DNA of 64,000 nucleotides, taken from positions 12,672,708 through 12,736,707 of the forward strand of contig CM029370.1 of the NCBI GenBank assembly GCA_017165825.1, in the 5' to 3' direction. Shown piece by piece: positions 36,376-48,479 of the stretch. The position numbers and the translations under genes are program-made. The DNA comes from Hepsetus odoe. Taxonomy: Eukaryota; Chordata; Actinopteri; Characiformes; Hepsetidae. Each line of letters begins with the position of its first letter. Position 1 is the stretch's first letter. The notes under the pieces were generated by a model, which had not been told where the DNA came from, did no database searches, and saw nothing but the letters and a program-made list of their open reading frames with translations.

Positions 36376-37938
36376 TACATATTTGGAAAGAGACAATGTT
36401 TTTTAATTATGATTCTGTACGTTACCACAATGAATTTTAAATGAAACAACTCAGCTGCAGTTGAAGACTTTTAGGTTTAATTCAGTGGGCTGAACAAAAA
36501 GAACTAAAGCATTTTTTTAACACAATCCCTTCATTTCAAGGGCTGAAATGTAATTGGACAAATTAAATAACTGAAAATAAAATGTTCATTTCTAATACTT
36601 GGTTGAAAACCCTTTTCTGGCAATGACAGCCTGAAGTCACCAGATGCTGGGTTTCCTCCTTTTTAATGCTCTGCCAGGCCTTTACTGCAGCGGCTTTCAG
36701 TTGCTGTTTGTTTGTGGACCTTTCTGTCTGAAGTTTAGTCTTCAACAAGTGAAATGGAGCTCAATTGGGTTCAGATCAGGTGACTGACTTGGCCATTCAA
36801 GAATATTCCACTTCTTTGCGTTAATAAACTTCTGGGTTGCTTCTGCTGTATGTTTTGGGTCATTGTCCATCTGTATTATGAAACGTCGCCCAGTCAGTTT
36901 GACTGCATTTAGCTGGATTTGAGCAGACAGTATGTCTTTGAACACCTCAGAATTAATTCAGCTGCTTCTGTCCTGTGTCACATCATCGATAAACACTAGT
37001 GTCCCAGTGCCACTGGCAGCTATACATGCCCAAGCCATCGCACTGCCTCCGCCGTGTTTTACAGATGATATGGTATGCTTTGGATCATGATCTGTTCTAT
37101 GCCTTCTCAATGCCTACGTTTTTTCTTGCCATCATTTTGGTAAAGGTTGATCTTGGAAAAGAATGTTTTTCCAGAACTGTGCTGGCTTTTTTAGATGTTT
37201 TAAGCAAAGTCCAATCTAGCCTTTCTATCTTAAGGCTTATGAGTGGCTGCACCTTGCAGTGCACCCTCTTTATTTACTTTCATACAGTCTTCTCTTAAAG
37301 GTAGGCTTGGATATCGATTGAGTGTTGTTCATTTGGTTGGCTGTTGTGAAGGGGTTTCTCTTAACCATGGAAATGATTCTGCGATCATCCACCACTGTTG
37401 TCTTCTGTGGACCTCCAGGTCATTTTGCGTTGCTGAGTTCACCAGTGCTTTCTTTCTTTCTTTCTTTCTCAGGATGTACCAAACTGTAGATTTTGACACT
37501 CCTAATATTGTAGCAATTTCTCGGATGGGTTTTTCTGTTTTTTCAGCTTAAGGATGGCTTGTTTCACCTGCATGGAGAGCTCCTTTGACCACATGTTGTC
37601 TGTTCACAGCAAAATCTTCCACATGCAAGCACCACACCTAAAAAAAAAACTCCAGGCCTTTTATCTGCTTAATTGATAATGACATAACAAAGGAATTTCC
37701 CACACCTGCCCATGAAATAGCCTTTGAGTCAACTGTCCAATTACCTTTGGTCCCTTTATAAAGAGGGTGGCACAGGTTAAGGAGCTGGAACTCCTACACC
37801 CTTCATCAAATTTAAATGTGGATACCCTCAAATGAAAGCTGAGTCTATACATTATGTCCATGTCCATTACATAATTATAACTGGAATATGTTTCAGTAAA
37901 CAGGTACAAAAACTTGTATCAGTGTCCAAATATATATG
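36376..37938 (-). mobile_element. Tc1-like transposon, near full length, inactive
   Basis: Diverged inverted ends start ACATATTTGGAAAGAGACAA at left and, in reverse, CATATATATTTGGACACTGA at right. About 1.56 kb, the usual size. Minus-strand transposase pieces include QMDNDPKHTAEATQKF (second catalytic Asp in DNDPKHTA), WPSQSPDLNPIELHFTC (approach to the third acidic residue) and LKAAAVKAWQSIKKEE. Frameshifts and stops separate them. The left terminal repeat is more decayed than the right. Confidence 0.85.
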
Positions 37939-38259
37939 CAACTAACTTTATATATGTCCTCCAGCTGCATGATTGTGTGTTTTTACTCTATTTAAAATTG
38001 TGTTCTTTTAAATGTGTAACTTAACACAAAACATGACACTGTAATACTATCAGTGTATATTACAGTGATTAATCACGGGATCACCCTCTGCCAGCTAGTT
38101 CTTCGGAATGGCACCATAGAAGAATTAACTTTTCATGTTGCTTTCTCAGTACATGATTGTAAGTTAGTGAATTAAACATAGAGCATTATAAAAAAATGTT
38201 TTATACAAATGGTTATTGTCTTTGATGCATGACAGTCTTTACAGGAAGGTACAAACATA

Positions 38260-38804
38260 CAGTACTGTACAAAAGTTTTAGGCAGGTGGGGAAAAAATGC
38301 TATAAACAAAGAATGCTTTCAAAAATGGAAGTGTTAATCATTTATTTTCATCAATCAACAAAATGCAGTGAATGAACAAAAGAGAAATCAAATCAATATT
38401 TGGTGTGACCACCCTTTGCCTTCAAAACAGCATCAATTCTTCTAGGTACACTTGCACACAGTTTTTGAAGGAACTCGGCTGGTAGGTTGTTCCAAACGTC
38501 TTGGAGAACTAACCACAGATCTTCTGTGGATGCAGGCTTCCTCACATCCTTCTCTCTCTTCATGTAATCCAGACACACTGGATGATGTTGAGATCAGGGC
38601 TCTGTGGGGGCAAGAAGAATTGATGCTGGTTTGAAGGCAAAAGGTAGTAACACCAAATATTGATTTGATTTAGATTTTTCTTTTGTTCGTTCACTTTGCA
38701 TTTTGTAAATTGATAAAAATAAACAATCATTATTTATATTTCTGAAAGCATTCTTTGTTTATAGCATTTTTTCCACACCTGCCCAAAACTTTTGCACAGT
38801 ACTG
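38260..38804 (-). mobile_element. Nonautonomous Tc1-like element, well preserved
   Basis: Perfect 8-bp ends CAGTACTG on both sides, flanked by TA at 38258-38259 and 38805-38806, the Tc1 target duplication. Left and right inverted repeats run about 60 bp (GCAGGTGGGGAAAAAATGCT / in reverse GGGCAGGTGTGGAAAAAATG). The interior keeps the transposase C terminus on the minus strand (KREKDVRKPASTEDLWLVLQ, PRRIDAVLKAKGGHTKY). 545 bp and no intact transposase, so it would need help to move. Same family as 3592-4039 and 5995-6590. Confidence 0.9.
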
Positions 38805-39518
38805 TATACGATCAAAAACTGGTAGTTATAAGTCTGCAGGCTTTTTATTTGTTTTTAAGTGCAGTACAATCAACCACATGCTCCAGATGCAGCATATAAA
38901 AATTTGATTGGAAACATTGAAGTCTTGCTTTTTAGAACAATACAGTAAGAGCATCAGCAATGGTTCTTCTCTGGCATTACTCGAAAGAACCCTTTTGCCA
39001 ATTTTATTTTTGGGAGTATAGTCATAATACATCTTTATATAGTTATGATTCTAAAAAGAGTTACTTCACAATTGTGTCTGATTTTCGATAAAGTTCATTA
39101 GAGCAGTCTGCTATTCTGTTTATACTGAGAATGAGGGAATGATGCAAGAGCAGGCTACAGTTTAATGTGTGGAAGAATTGCATGCCATTACTATCCTTCA
39201 TGAGTCAAAATTTTTGTCCCTCCTAATTATGTGCCACTTACTACATTTTAATATGACCTTGACTCGCAGCTGTCTCCACTGACACTGCCAGACTTCAGCT
39301 CAAGGCAGCTGTCACACAGGATTTCTGCAGTGTGTGACACCAAGTGAAATATTATTTCCTTTTCAGATGATTTCAGCCAGCACTACCGGGAGGGCATTCT
39401 CGAAGGCTGGAACTGGACTAAAGTTTTAGCGATGATTAAGGGTTGTGGTGATGACATATCAGCATACTTTATTCCACAGTGATGCATAACTGAGGCTTGT
39501 AATAGCTGGGCAGCTGTA

Positions 39519-39523
<5 letters not shown>

Positions 39524-39566
<43 letters not shown>

Positions 39567-39571
39567 GTGTG
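39524..39571. repeat. (GT)n microsatellite
   Basis: About 24 GT units with a single GC interruption near the 3' end. Confidence 0.95.
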
Positions 39572-39600
39572 GCAAAGGAGATAATGGAAAAAAGAAAAAA

Positions 39601-39812
39601 CAATAATAATAGCAACAACAATATATTAAAATAGTAATTATTATTTCATAGTATAATAATCAATAACAGCAGTGACATAAATAGACATATATGCATACAC
39701 AGACATATAAACATAATATCAAAGTAATAACAACAATAATAATAGCAACAACAATATTTTAAAATAGTAATTATTATTTCACAGTATAATAATCAATAAC
39801 AACAGTGATATA
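39601..39812. repeat. Direct duplication of an ~78-bp A+T-rich block
   Basis: CAATAATAATAGCAACAACA begins at 39601 and again at 39734, and both continue through AAAATAGTAATTATTATTTC and CAGTATAATAATCAATAACA-like sequence with few differences. The offset is 133 bp. Confidence 0.85.
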
Positions 39813-40339
39813 TTAAGTAAAAAAAAGCTTTTAAAAGCTGGAAAAGAAACTAGTACTAAGTACTAACAGTGCTTTAACAGTAGTAGTATTACAGTGGGCA
39901 GGTTCTGAGCAGTCAAAACACTCAAATAGTTTTCTAAAGGCTGAGGCTGTGCACTGATTCACTGAAGGAATCTGAACTATTAGGCCATTAAGCAAGGAAA
40001 ATATGAAAACTACTGAACTGCGTTACTAGTAAACACTATACAACAATGTCAGCTTCTCAAACTGTAGACTAGTGCACACTACTGTCTACAGTTTCACTTA
40101 TATTGACAAAGCTCACAGGCTTGTCAGGCATTTATATGCATAGTGTGCATAGTGTTTAACTGGCTTTGTTGAGACTGCATGTGATACCTGGTAATGCCAC
40201 ATGCGGAGGGCAAAAATGGTCTGGTATATCAAATCCTGTAAGTGTGTTCAACACACTTGGCATGAGCAGCAGCTCGAAGAAACATAGTATGCAGAAACAT
40301 AGGTATAAATATTCATAGGCACCTATGGATTAGCTAGAC

Positions 40340-41640
40340 ATAGCAGTACTGGTATCGTTACTCCAGTACTGTTCGGGTATTGCTGCATCCCTTATGCTCA
40401 TTACATCATTTTCAAACAATGGAATCAAGCAAAGAAAAAAAATGTATCATTTTGTTCCTTGTGGAAATTGCCAGTTCACAAATAAGAAAAGCAATTTGTT
40501 CTGTGTGGTGGTTGCTTAAACTTTATAGCACAAGAAATGTTAGACTCTCTACTAATGGTGGTGAACCTGTTTATGAAAGCACTGTTCCTTGAGCGCTATA
40601 TACTGTAAATCATAGCCCAATTGCTAAACTGTCGACCACAGACGATGAGAAAAAGAAACTGTCCATGGCAACAGAAAAGCCTAGCTGGTCTGAGAATCTC
40701 TTTTTACATTACTTTACGCTCATGAAACAACTCTGAAAGGCTTGTCCATCACCACTTCATTACATTTTACAGCCAGATGAAGTCAGTGAGAAATGTGTCT
40801 GCATTAAACTAGACTGTTCCAATGGAGCAGGAACCGTTTAATTTTGGATGAAGGGATGTTGGACCTTGTGCATCACCTGATATACGATGGGTTTACTGAA
40901 GCTCAACACTTGCTCTTGCTTTCATGAGCAGCCTACGCCAGAAACAGGCAGACTGCTTCACTGTGGCTCAGTGCATGGATAGCTACCTCCAGAGTAGCAC
41001 TTGCAGTGTAATATATTGAAGTGGGTCCAATAGAGCTGGCGACCTGTCCAGGGTGCGTCCCCCGTCCTCGCCCTGTGTGCGCTGGGTTGGACACCAGCAC
41101 TCCTCCGCGACCCCGTTTGGGACAAGCGGCAGATAATGGATGGATGGATGGGTCCAATAGAATCAACACGTTTTGTCACAACTTAAATTGTCACAATTTA
41201 TTAATCTCTATTGTGTATAACATGTAAGATAAAACATATTTCAAGGTTGAGCTAAACTCTGACAAAACAAATAAGAGAAATCTTAAGTGAAATAAGAGAA
41301 ATCTTTCCTTCCTAGTTGCTCCAGGAAAAAATTGGTTGGGATTAAGGCCTTTATACATGGGCATGCTTCGCTCACTTTCAGTGAGGGGTGGGCACACAGA
41401 CTACATGACACAGGCAGAGAGCTGGGTGGTGGTTCAGCGAGTGTGGCAAGAGCTGAGAATCTATTAGAGACAATCCCCTGCCTACGTTCAAATCAATGCT
41501 TTCGACTTTTGTGATTGCAACTTGAAGATAACACTTGTAGCAGCCACTGAAATCGCAGTTCTGTTTCAGCTAAGAGGAAAAATGGATCAGCGCCTTTTCC
41601 TTAGTTTGAGGGCTTTTTGGTATCGGTATTGATGTTATTC
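40340..41640 (+). mobile_element. Possible decayed hAT-type element
   Basis: Both sides hold GGTATCG-type terminal-like sequence (GGTATCGTTACTCCAGTACT at about 40350, GGTATCGGTATTGATG at about 41620). The interior near 40440-40700 gives broken, BED-finger-like residues. Support is weak; a younger LINE-tail insertion lies within at 41034-41149. Confidence 0.22.
41034..41149 (+). mobile_element. Tail-only insertion of the family B SINE / its partner LINE
   Basis: It begins AGCTGGCGACCTGTCCAGGG and ends (ATGG)n. No SINE head or body is present. GGGTCCAATAG lies on both sides (41023-41033 and 41150-41160), an exact 11-bp target-site duplication. It is therefore a complete, 5'-truncated retrotransposition event. 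Confidence 0.88.
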
Positions 41641-42365
41641 TTGTTTTCAATTTTCATAATTGCTTTTGGCTTTATGTGTAACACTGCTTCCCTCCTCTCA
41701 GCAGAACCCAAGTTTTGTTAAGTCTCCAGGCAAGCACACGATGCTGCATCAGTAATAATTCTTGGGCAGGACATTTAATGCTACATTCATCAACATCTGT
41801 AACATTACATTAGTTAAATAAATAGTTGCTCTTGATGAGAGCATTTGTCAAATCTATAATTGTAAAAACTGGTGTAATCAATGCTGGACAAGCAAAGGTA
41901 ATCAATGCTGGACAAGCAAAGGTTGCATACATGATAGGGATACCTGATTTAATGGCCAATGACAAGGAGTACCTCTGTGGTTTTTTTTTTGGTTTTTTTT
42001 AAATAACACTTTTGAATCTTGTGAAGTGAAGGAAAGGGGATCTTGAAAGATCCTATAGGCCTACATTGGTCCATTTTATATGTTATCTTATCCAGTGGTT
42101 TAGTAGTAGTTTATGTCAGACTTTGTAGTTTTGGATGATTCATTTCCTCTTTTCAGCCTCTTGACTGACTGTGTTCTAATCGAATCCTATATCTGTAATT
42201 TTTAAGAATAAAGCTTTCTTCTATCTTCCAGAGTGTTTTCGCACAGCAGAAATGGTTACCTGTAAATGCTTAATGTTATTTCAAAAGCTCTGATTACTTT
42301 GTAACTATAGTGATGCTGAGCCTTACCTTCCTGGAGTAACTCTTGATTGTTGGTTGTTAAAACCA

Positions 42366-42655
42366 TGTGACGGTTATGTGATGGTAGAGGGCGCCCTGCT
42401 CTGATTGTGCACACCTGGGCCTTGGGTGACAGGTGTGCCTCATCAGGGGGTTGGCATTATAAGCCCCAATGAATCAGAGCAGGGAACTGGTCATTCATTG
42501 TGTGTTTATCTTTGTGTTTATTTATGTTATAGTTTACACATGTTATTTTCAGCATGTTTAGTTTGTGAGTTTTATGCACATTATCAGTTATTAAAGTTCA
42601 GTAAGAAGCTCTCGGCTATGCACTGATGTCCAGCCCACGACACTACATCATTACA
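42366..42655 (+). mobile_element. Solo LTR, copy 2, with exact 5-bp duplication
   Basis: 290 bp from TGTGACGG to CATTACA, flanked by AACCA at 42361-42365 and 42656-42660. It has a TATA-like GGCATTATAAGCCCC, and ATTAAAG 60 bp before the end. It aligns with 11748-12032. A 13-bp dyad CCCTGCTCTGATT (42394-42406) / AATCAGAGCAGGG (42472-42484) encloses an inner CACACCTG / CAGGTGTG pair. No internal retroelement region is attached. Confidence 0.87.
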
Positions 42656-42783
42656 AACCACTTTTAAAGGGACAGAAAATGTATTTTATTCATTTGATTG
42701 TTTTCATCTGACAGTTCCTAATGGCGTTCTTGATCACCTAACCCATTGTTGGAAGTGAATTAATTTGTAACAAATAAATGAAA

Positions 42784-43034
42784 GGGCAGTGGTGGCCTAG
42801 TGGTTAGGGTGTCGGCCACGTGATCAGAGGATTGGGGGTTCGAACCCCTTCCCAATAGGTTGCCCTGGGGTACCCTTGAGCAAGGTGCCGTACCCGTCCC
42901 GCTCCTCCCTGCGATGGGCTGGCGACCTGTCCAGGGTGCGTCCCCCGTCCTCGCCCTGTGTGCACTGGATTGGACACCAGCACTCCCCCGCGACCCCGTT
43001 TGGGACAAGCGGCAGAAAATGGATGGATGGATGG
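42784..43034 (+). mobile_element. tRNA-derived SINE, family B, full length
   Basis: Head GGGCAGTGGTGGCCTAGTGG, B box GGTTCGAACCCC, body CCTTGAGCAAGGTGCCG, tail CTGGCGACCTGTCCAGGG...GGGACAAGCGGCAG and (ATGG)n. The 12-bp AAATAAATGAAA occurs at 42772-42783 and 43035-43046, an exact target-site duplication. It is one of the youngest insertions here. Confidence 0.93.
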
Positions 43035-43599
43035 AAATAAATGAAATTCTGAAACCTTTTGCCTGTAATTGGTGAAAGGGTTAAACCAAATTTGCCATTT
43101 TGCTAAAACTGAATATTATATAGAGGGTGCTCAAGCTTTTTCAGCCAGGCTGAGGTCAAACTCAAGTTCAGTTTCTCACAATTATATGCCATAAATACCA
43201 AACACACATTCATAAAATCGAGAGGCAAAATAAAAATGCTTTATTCATTAGAACATTGCAGTGAATAGCGCTATATTTTTTTTATCAATGGTATAAGGTC
43301 GCAAAAATCTAACGTAGACTCAGAAAGGAGACAATGCAATAAATAGTTCACTGGGCAGAGAGTACAAGTGTCAAAGATGTTTGCTTTGTAGTCGTTCTGC
43401 CGAAGGGCAAAGCTTGTCTGAAGCATTTGGTTTGTGTCTTAATACAGCAACATCCTCTGGCCAAAAAGCGAGAATACATTGTAACAGGGATGACTAAGGT
43501 CTTGCACTTGAACTTCTTCTTGTAAACCAACTCCAGCTATTTGTGCAGTGAAGGTGATCCATTAAAACTAAACACCTTGGCAATGATGTTCTACATCAC

Positions 43600-43747
43600 A
43601 AGCAGGTGGCAGCTATTTAAAGAACCTAGGAAGTAGTGATGGGGACAGTACCTTGCTCATGAGTACCTCAGGGCACCTAGTGGGATTCAAACCCACAACC
43701 CTCTGATTCTGGGGCCTAGTCCCTAACAACTAGGCCACTACCTTTCC
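43600..43747 (-). mobile_element. tRNA-derived SINE, family A, 3'-truncated
   Basis: Minus strand: AAAGGTAGTGGCCTAGTTG head, GTGGGTTTGAATCCCAC, GGTGCCCTGAGGTAC, ATGAGCAAGG and TTAAATAGCTGCCACCTG. The LINE-like tail is missing. Confidence 0.8.
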
Positions 43748-44149
43748 GTGTCAGTCATGTCAGGTGGCTTGTTGTTTAAAGCCTCAAGGTAGGATTGTGT
43801 GCGTTGCAAAGGACTGACGATCTGTCTGGTGTATTTCTCTGCCTACATTAGTACAGATAATTGATTGGTTAGGATAAGCAGTAAACTGATAGATGGAAAT
43901 GATGTCTAATAAAATATGTAGATACGAGTAATATGCAAGTAATTTACGTTTTATATTCAATGAGTAGCAAATAACATTCAATTAAACAAATAACTGTAAT
44001 GTCATTACAGGAACTGAAAGCATTGTGTTACCCTGCTTTGTTATAGTTATAGAGGCTGAGACAAATTTTACAACCCCTCCAAGTTGCCCCTGTTGTGCAC
44101 ACAAGTGTAATCAATGAACTTTTGACAATTCATGGCATCATTTATGTTT

Positions 44150-44470
44150 GATTGCACATTTATTTGAACTTTCTGCTTTGTAAGACTCATATAAACCACC
44201 TCAGAATTCCAGCTCAGGCTGGCTAATTATTATGCATTAGTCTATCTGCTCAGGCTCACAGATTATGAGCCCATTGGGCAAGCCTCTCATGGGAGGGAAG
44301 ATTAATATGAATGCTGTAATGACCTCGGCATTGTGGGCAGCACAGGTAATGCCTCCCGCCACGTAATGGGGAATGATGAGTCTGTGCACAATTAGGACTC
44401 TTCCCTATCATGAGTGAGAAGTCATTCAGCTGGCTTCTTCAATTTCACCTCCCAAAAGCAATCGGTAATC
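44150..44470. other. Repeat-free stretch, strongest candidate for conserved non-coding DNA
   Basis: Unique, balanced sequence with a dense set of homeodomain-like sites: GCTAATTATTATGCATTAG, AGATTAATATGAATG, CACAATTAGGAC and GGTAATCTAAAC. No repeat or coding signal. This cluster is typical of vertebrate developmental enhancers, but conservation is untested. Confidence 0.33.
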
Positions 44471-46489
44471 TAAACTAATAAAGGAACTGATGAGCATTAT
44501 GATTGGATATAAATGAATGTTGAAATATTAGCTTGGTGATATTAGTTGACATTCTTTTAAGGTTCAACACCAAAACTTACAGTACTGCAATAAAAGGTAC
44601 TCCATTTTTAACTTTCTGTTTTTGTCTATTATGTGAGTAGCAGTGATGGGACACTGCAATTTGAATGTGTAGTGAGATTATTGTGTATATAGTGCTTAAG
44701 GTAATGGCTCTCTGTAGCAAGCATTGTTTCTATTATTTGATTAATATGCAACTTTTAATCCCTTTCTCATTTTGGCTCTGCTTTGGATGACAACAAATCT
44801 GGCTCCTAAATTGTTTGTTGACAGAATTTACAAAAAGGGAAATATCTGATATAAGAAGATAACATGGGTTAAAATACTACTCAAATCCACTGTAAAACCC
44901 CCATATGAGCATGGAGAGAATACCTTCAAGAATAAAGTGCTGGCAAGATAAATGGTGACAATGGCCATGGGGATCTGTGTATCGACTGAACCAGAGCACA
45001 ACATCCATCTTCCTTTGAGTCTGAACCACAAATAGGTCAGGTCAGGGCACTTTTTGTCACTTATTTTTCCCTCAGCATTGGAAAAACAGCAGCGTCATTC
45101 TTGTCTTTGCAATTGGATTAATTAAGTAATTATGCTTAAGGGAGAGTTGAGTTGGCGTGTAGTGGAAGCCTGTCAATATTTGCAATCAAATAGTCCATGT
45201 TGATGTAAAAGCTTATAATTTTTCCATCAAAAGACTTTGGCTTGCTGTTCGGACAAATCAGCATTAAATGAAATAGCAAGCGGGCAATGCTAGGTTCAGG
45301 CTAAAACTCACTCTATACTTTGATTCCCACCTCTAAATCCATCCCTTGCAGCACTGTAGCAGTCATGCTCTACAGATATATTGATGTGATGATGCAAAGT
45401 AGTTATTTGAAGTTATGCACCTTGCTTGAAGCTTGAAGTTCATAAATATCTACTGCTAACCATTTTACAATTTTCTCCAAAAAAAATATTTTTTCTTCTA
45501 CAAAATTATTTGTCTTCACATACAGTCAGGAAATATATTTTTACCAGCAAATTCTATTCTTAAGATTTTGTTTTTGTTCATTTTAAATCAGTTTAAATTG
45601 TCCCCTCATCACTCTGCAGCATTAGCTACCATTAACTGACATAACAAAATTAGCCATGAATGGTCTCCTCCAGATGTGTCAATGACAGTTATTGTAACTA
45701 AGAGCAGTATATCCATGATAAATTGGTCTAATATGGCAACTTGGCCAATAAGATGAATTTGAAAATACTGAATTGAGGACAAATTGGGGGGGGAGCATAT
45801 ATATTATTCCATTAATCATTACATTTTAGTACATTATAGAGTCAACATTTCTGATTTTTGTTCTTCTGATTTTCTAACAAACACACATTAAAAGTGCTTT
45901 ATTAGACTAATTAATCATGGATATCCTGCTCTGAGAAGGAATTACAATAACTGTGTCCTTGGCCAGCATCTCGTTTAGAGAAGCTCACTACTGGGACCTG
46001 TAGTTCTGAGATGAGAGCCAGGAGAGGATGAAGCAAACTGGATTAGTTCAGCTGCAGCCACAAGACTTCCCTTTCTATAATATCTCTTTCAACAGATGGC
46101 TGTCCTCCTGGAGCGTGAGGAAAAATCAGAATAGTTTTGAACTTTTTTTTTTTTTTCCAGAACCAATTTGACCACAGGTTCCAAGTTTTAGTTGCCCCTC
46201 AGGCAACCTGTTTGAAATCCCTGTGCTATTACTAAGTGATGCATCCATTGCTTCTCAGACAACCTTGTACACGGATCTCCCGATGCAAATGCTTGCTCCT
46301 TAAATTGTCCTGAGATACGGTTGTAGGAAAAAGTCTGAAACCATACATCAATCCATTAACAAACCTTTAGTCCCCTCGGAACATCTAGTTTTTCAGGTGA
46401 GCACAATTATTGGAATATGAGAGGATGACAGATGTTTTTTGTTACATGTGTACAAATATTTCAGTGTTTCTGGAACACATTTCAGAGAC
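44471..46489. other. Unassigned DNA
   Basis: No repeat family, RNA gene or exon recognised. Short open frames only. Confidence 0.45.
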
Positions 46490-46870
46490 CTGGAACAAAC
46501 TTTTATGAACAAATGTGATAAACATTCATCTATAGATGTAATGGAAAAGGATCAAACACTTAAAATCTCATCTGAGAAGCACAATGGAGGTAGGGTCATT
46601 GCTTGCATGCATGCTTCTGCAACAGCTCCAGTAAACTTAATCTGTGTGCATTTTACAGCAGCAGAATTAATTCTGAAGACTACATAAACATTATGTCAAT
46701 TTACAGAGAAATGCCTACAAACTTATGAGGGAATGTGTGTAAAGTTTTTTGGTTTTTCATCAGATTTGAACTCAACTGAACATGAATTTCATCATCTGAA
46801 GAAAATACTAAAGAGAGAATCCCCCATAACAACCACAACTGAAAGATGCTGTGGTTAAAGGCTTTAATTT
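46490..46870 (+). mobile_element. Decayed Tc1-like transposase fragment
   Basis: On the + strand, KHNGGRVIACMHASATAP recalls the GGxVMVWGC region and SSDLNSTEHEFHHLKKILKR recalls SPDLNPIEHxWxxLK of Tc1 transposases. Stops and frame changes lie between. No terminal repeats recognised. Confidence 0.6.
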
Positions 46871-47379
46871 TAATGTGAATAAAATTCACATTATATTCAT
46901 CTTTGATCACAATTCCAGTTGTCTTCAATGCAAAGGAAAAACTGAATTTGCCTCTCTGTTTCAGTACTTTTTGAGGACACGATATACATTAATATATTTG
47001 TCAAAGAAGAAGAAAGAATTAGCCAATATAAAAATCCAAAGATGTTCCTTCTGATTGCTATTCATGAAAGGCTTAGCCATTTTCACATAAAGCGCAGTTT
47101 ATGCTGCTGGCATAAAGATCAATGGATGCAGTTGCTGGTGCATTATGTGCACAATGTGCCCAGTATTTGAAGATTTAATGGCACTCTCTATGCATGGCTG
47201 CAGCCATTTCTGTATATTGTATTTGATAAACATGTGACACTTAAAATGCTCTGTGTTCATGCATTGTGTCCTGGTTTCTCCCTATTGCTCCAAGAAAATG
47301 GTGAAATAAAAAGCATCCTAGCTCAACAGCACAGCTACAAATTGAGCTCTACAGTGAATGCATCTGTGGGGGAAAGTGT

Positions 47380-47960
47380 ATTTTAAGTCTCAAAAGGTGA
47401 CTGAGAGTGTTGGGCCTTTGCCATTATCTTGGGCAACTTTGTGCTAAAATGCTGCCACTAAATTCCCAAGAGACAACAGAAATCTCTCCAAACCCTGACT
47501 ATAGATGCTCTGCTGTCTCTTCACCATTAATTAGAGTACCCTTGAAGAGAAAGACAGGCCACGAGCTGGATCACTAACTCCTGCACAAACTACTGCCAAA
47601 CACACAAGCCGAGTGCTGACAAGGTGTTTATTCCCATAAGGCCTGCTTCTCTACAGCTTGCCCTGCATCAGGGAAAATGTTATTACTCGAGCCTGAAAAA
47701 AAAAAAAAAGAAAATCAGGAAAACTGTTGGAGGTCTTTATCGACGGACAGTAGCGTCACCACATAAGCTATGGTGGCATTATTGATTAAAGCCCGTGTAT
47801 GCCTCCACTACTGAATAAGTGATAACATCTGGCCAAGAGTCAGTGTTCTCTGCTATTTATGGGGAGACTCCTTGTGAAGTGCAAACAGTGGAATAACCAT
47901 CCTCAAAGGCACAGCTAATCTGGGCTAGGCATCTCGGCCCACAGCACAAACACTGGGAAA
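47380..47960. other. Repeat-free stretch, candidate conserved non-coding DNA
   Basis: Unique DNA with no repeat match; includes CACCATTAATTAGAG, TTATTGATTAAAGCC and GCTATTTATGGGG. No supported gene. Confidence 0.28.
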
Positions 47961-48479
47961 AGATTATTTATTTATTTTTGTCTGAGCTTCAGAAAAATGA
48001 CTGATGCCCTTTCTATTCTCACTGCTTCTCTTTACATTTCACATTTCTATCATGTTTTACCTGGATTCTGTTAAACTGGATTGTTTTTTATAAGGTGCAC
48101 TAGATAGCAAGCTTTGCCCATTAGAGCTAAGCCTCAGCTTGGGGCATAATGGAAAAAAAAAACAAAAAAAAACCTCTTATAATACTATGAAGGTGGTATG
48201 TGACATCCACAAGAATGCCAGGACCCAATGTTTCCCAGCAGATCTTTGCCATTTTCTTATATTGTTGGTGCCTTATTTTGATAATCATGGTGCCAGCACT
48301 ATGTAAATGACTCACATGCATCTGGCCCTCCACAATATGTAAAAAAAAACAAAACAAAAAAAAACATTATTCATCAGAAAACCTTCTTCTATTGTTCTGT
48401 GGTCCAGATCTGATGTTCACATTATCACTGCAGGAACTGTCGACAGTGAACAGGGGTCACCACAGCTAGCATTACCCAT

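Noticed and set aside
42784..42860. tRNA-like A and B boxes
   Set aside because: They belong to SINE heads (also at 19687, 54056, 57980, 61033), without a tRNA fold or terminator.
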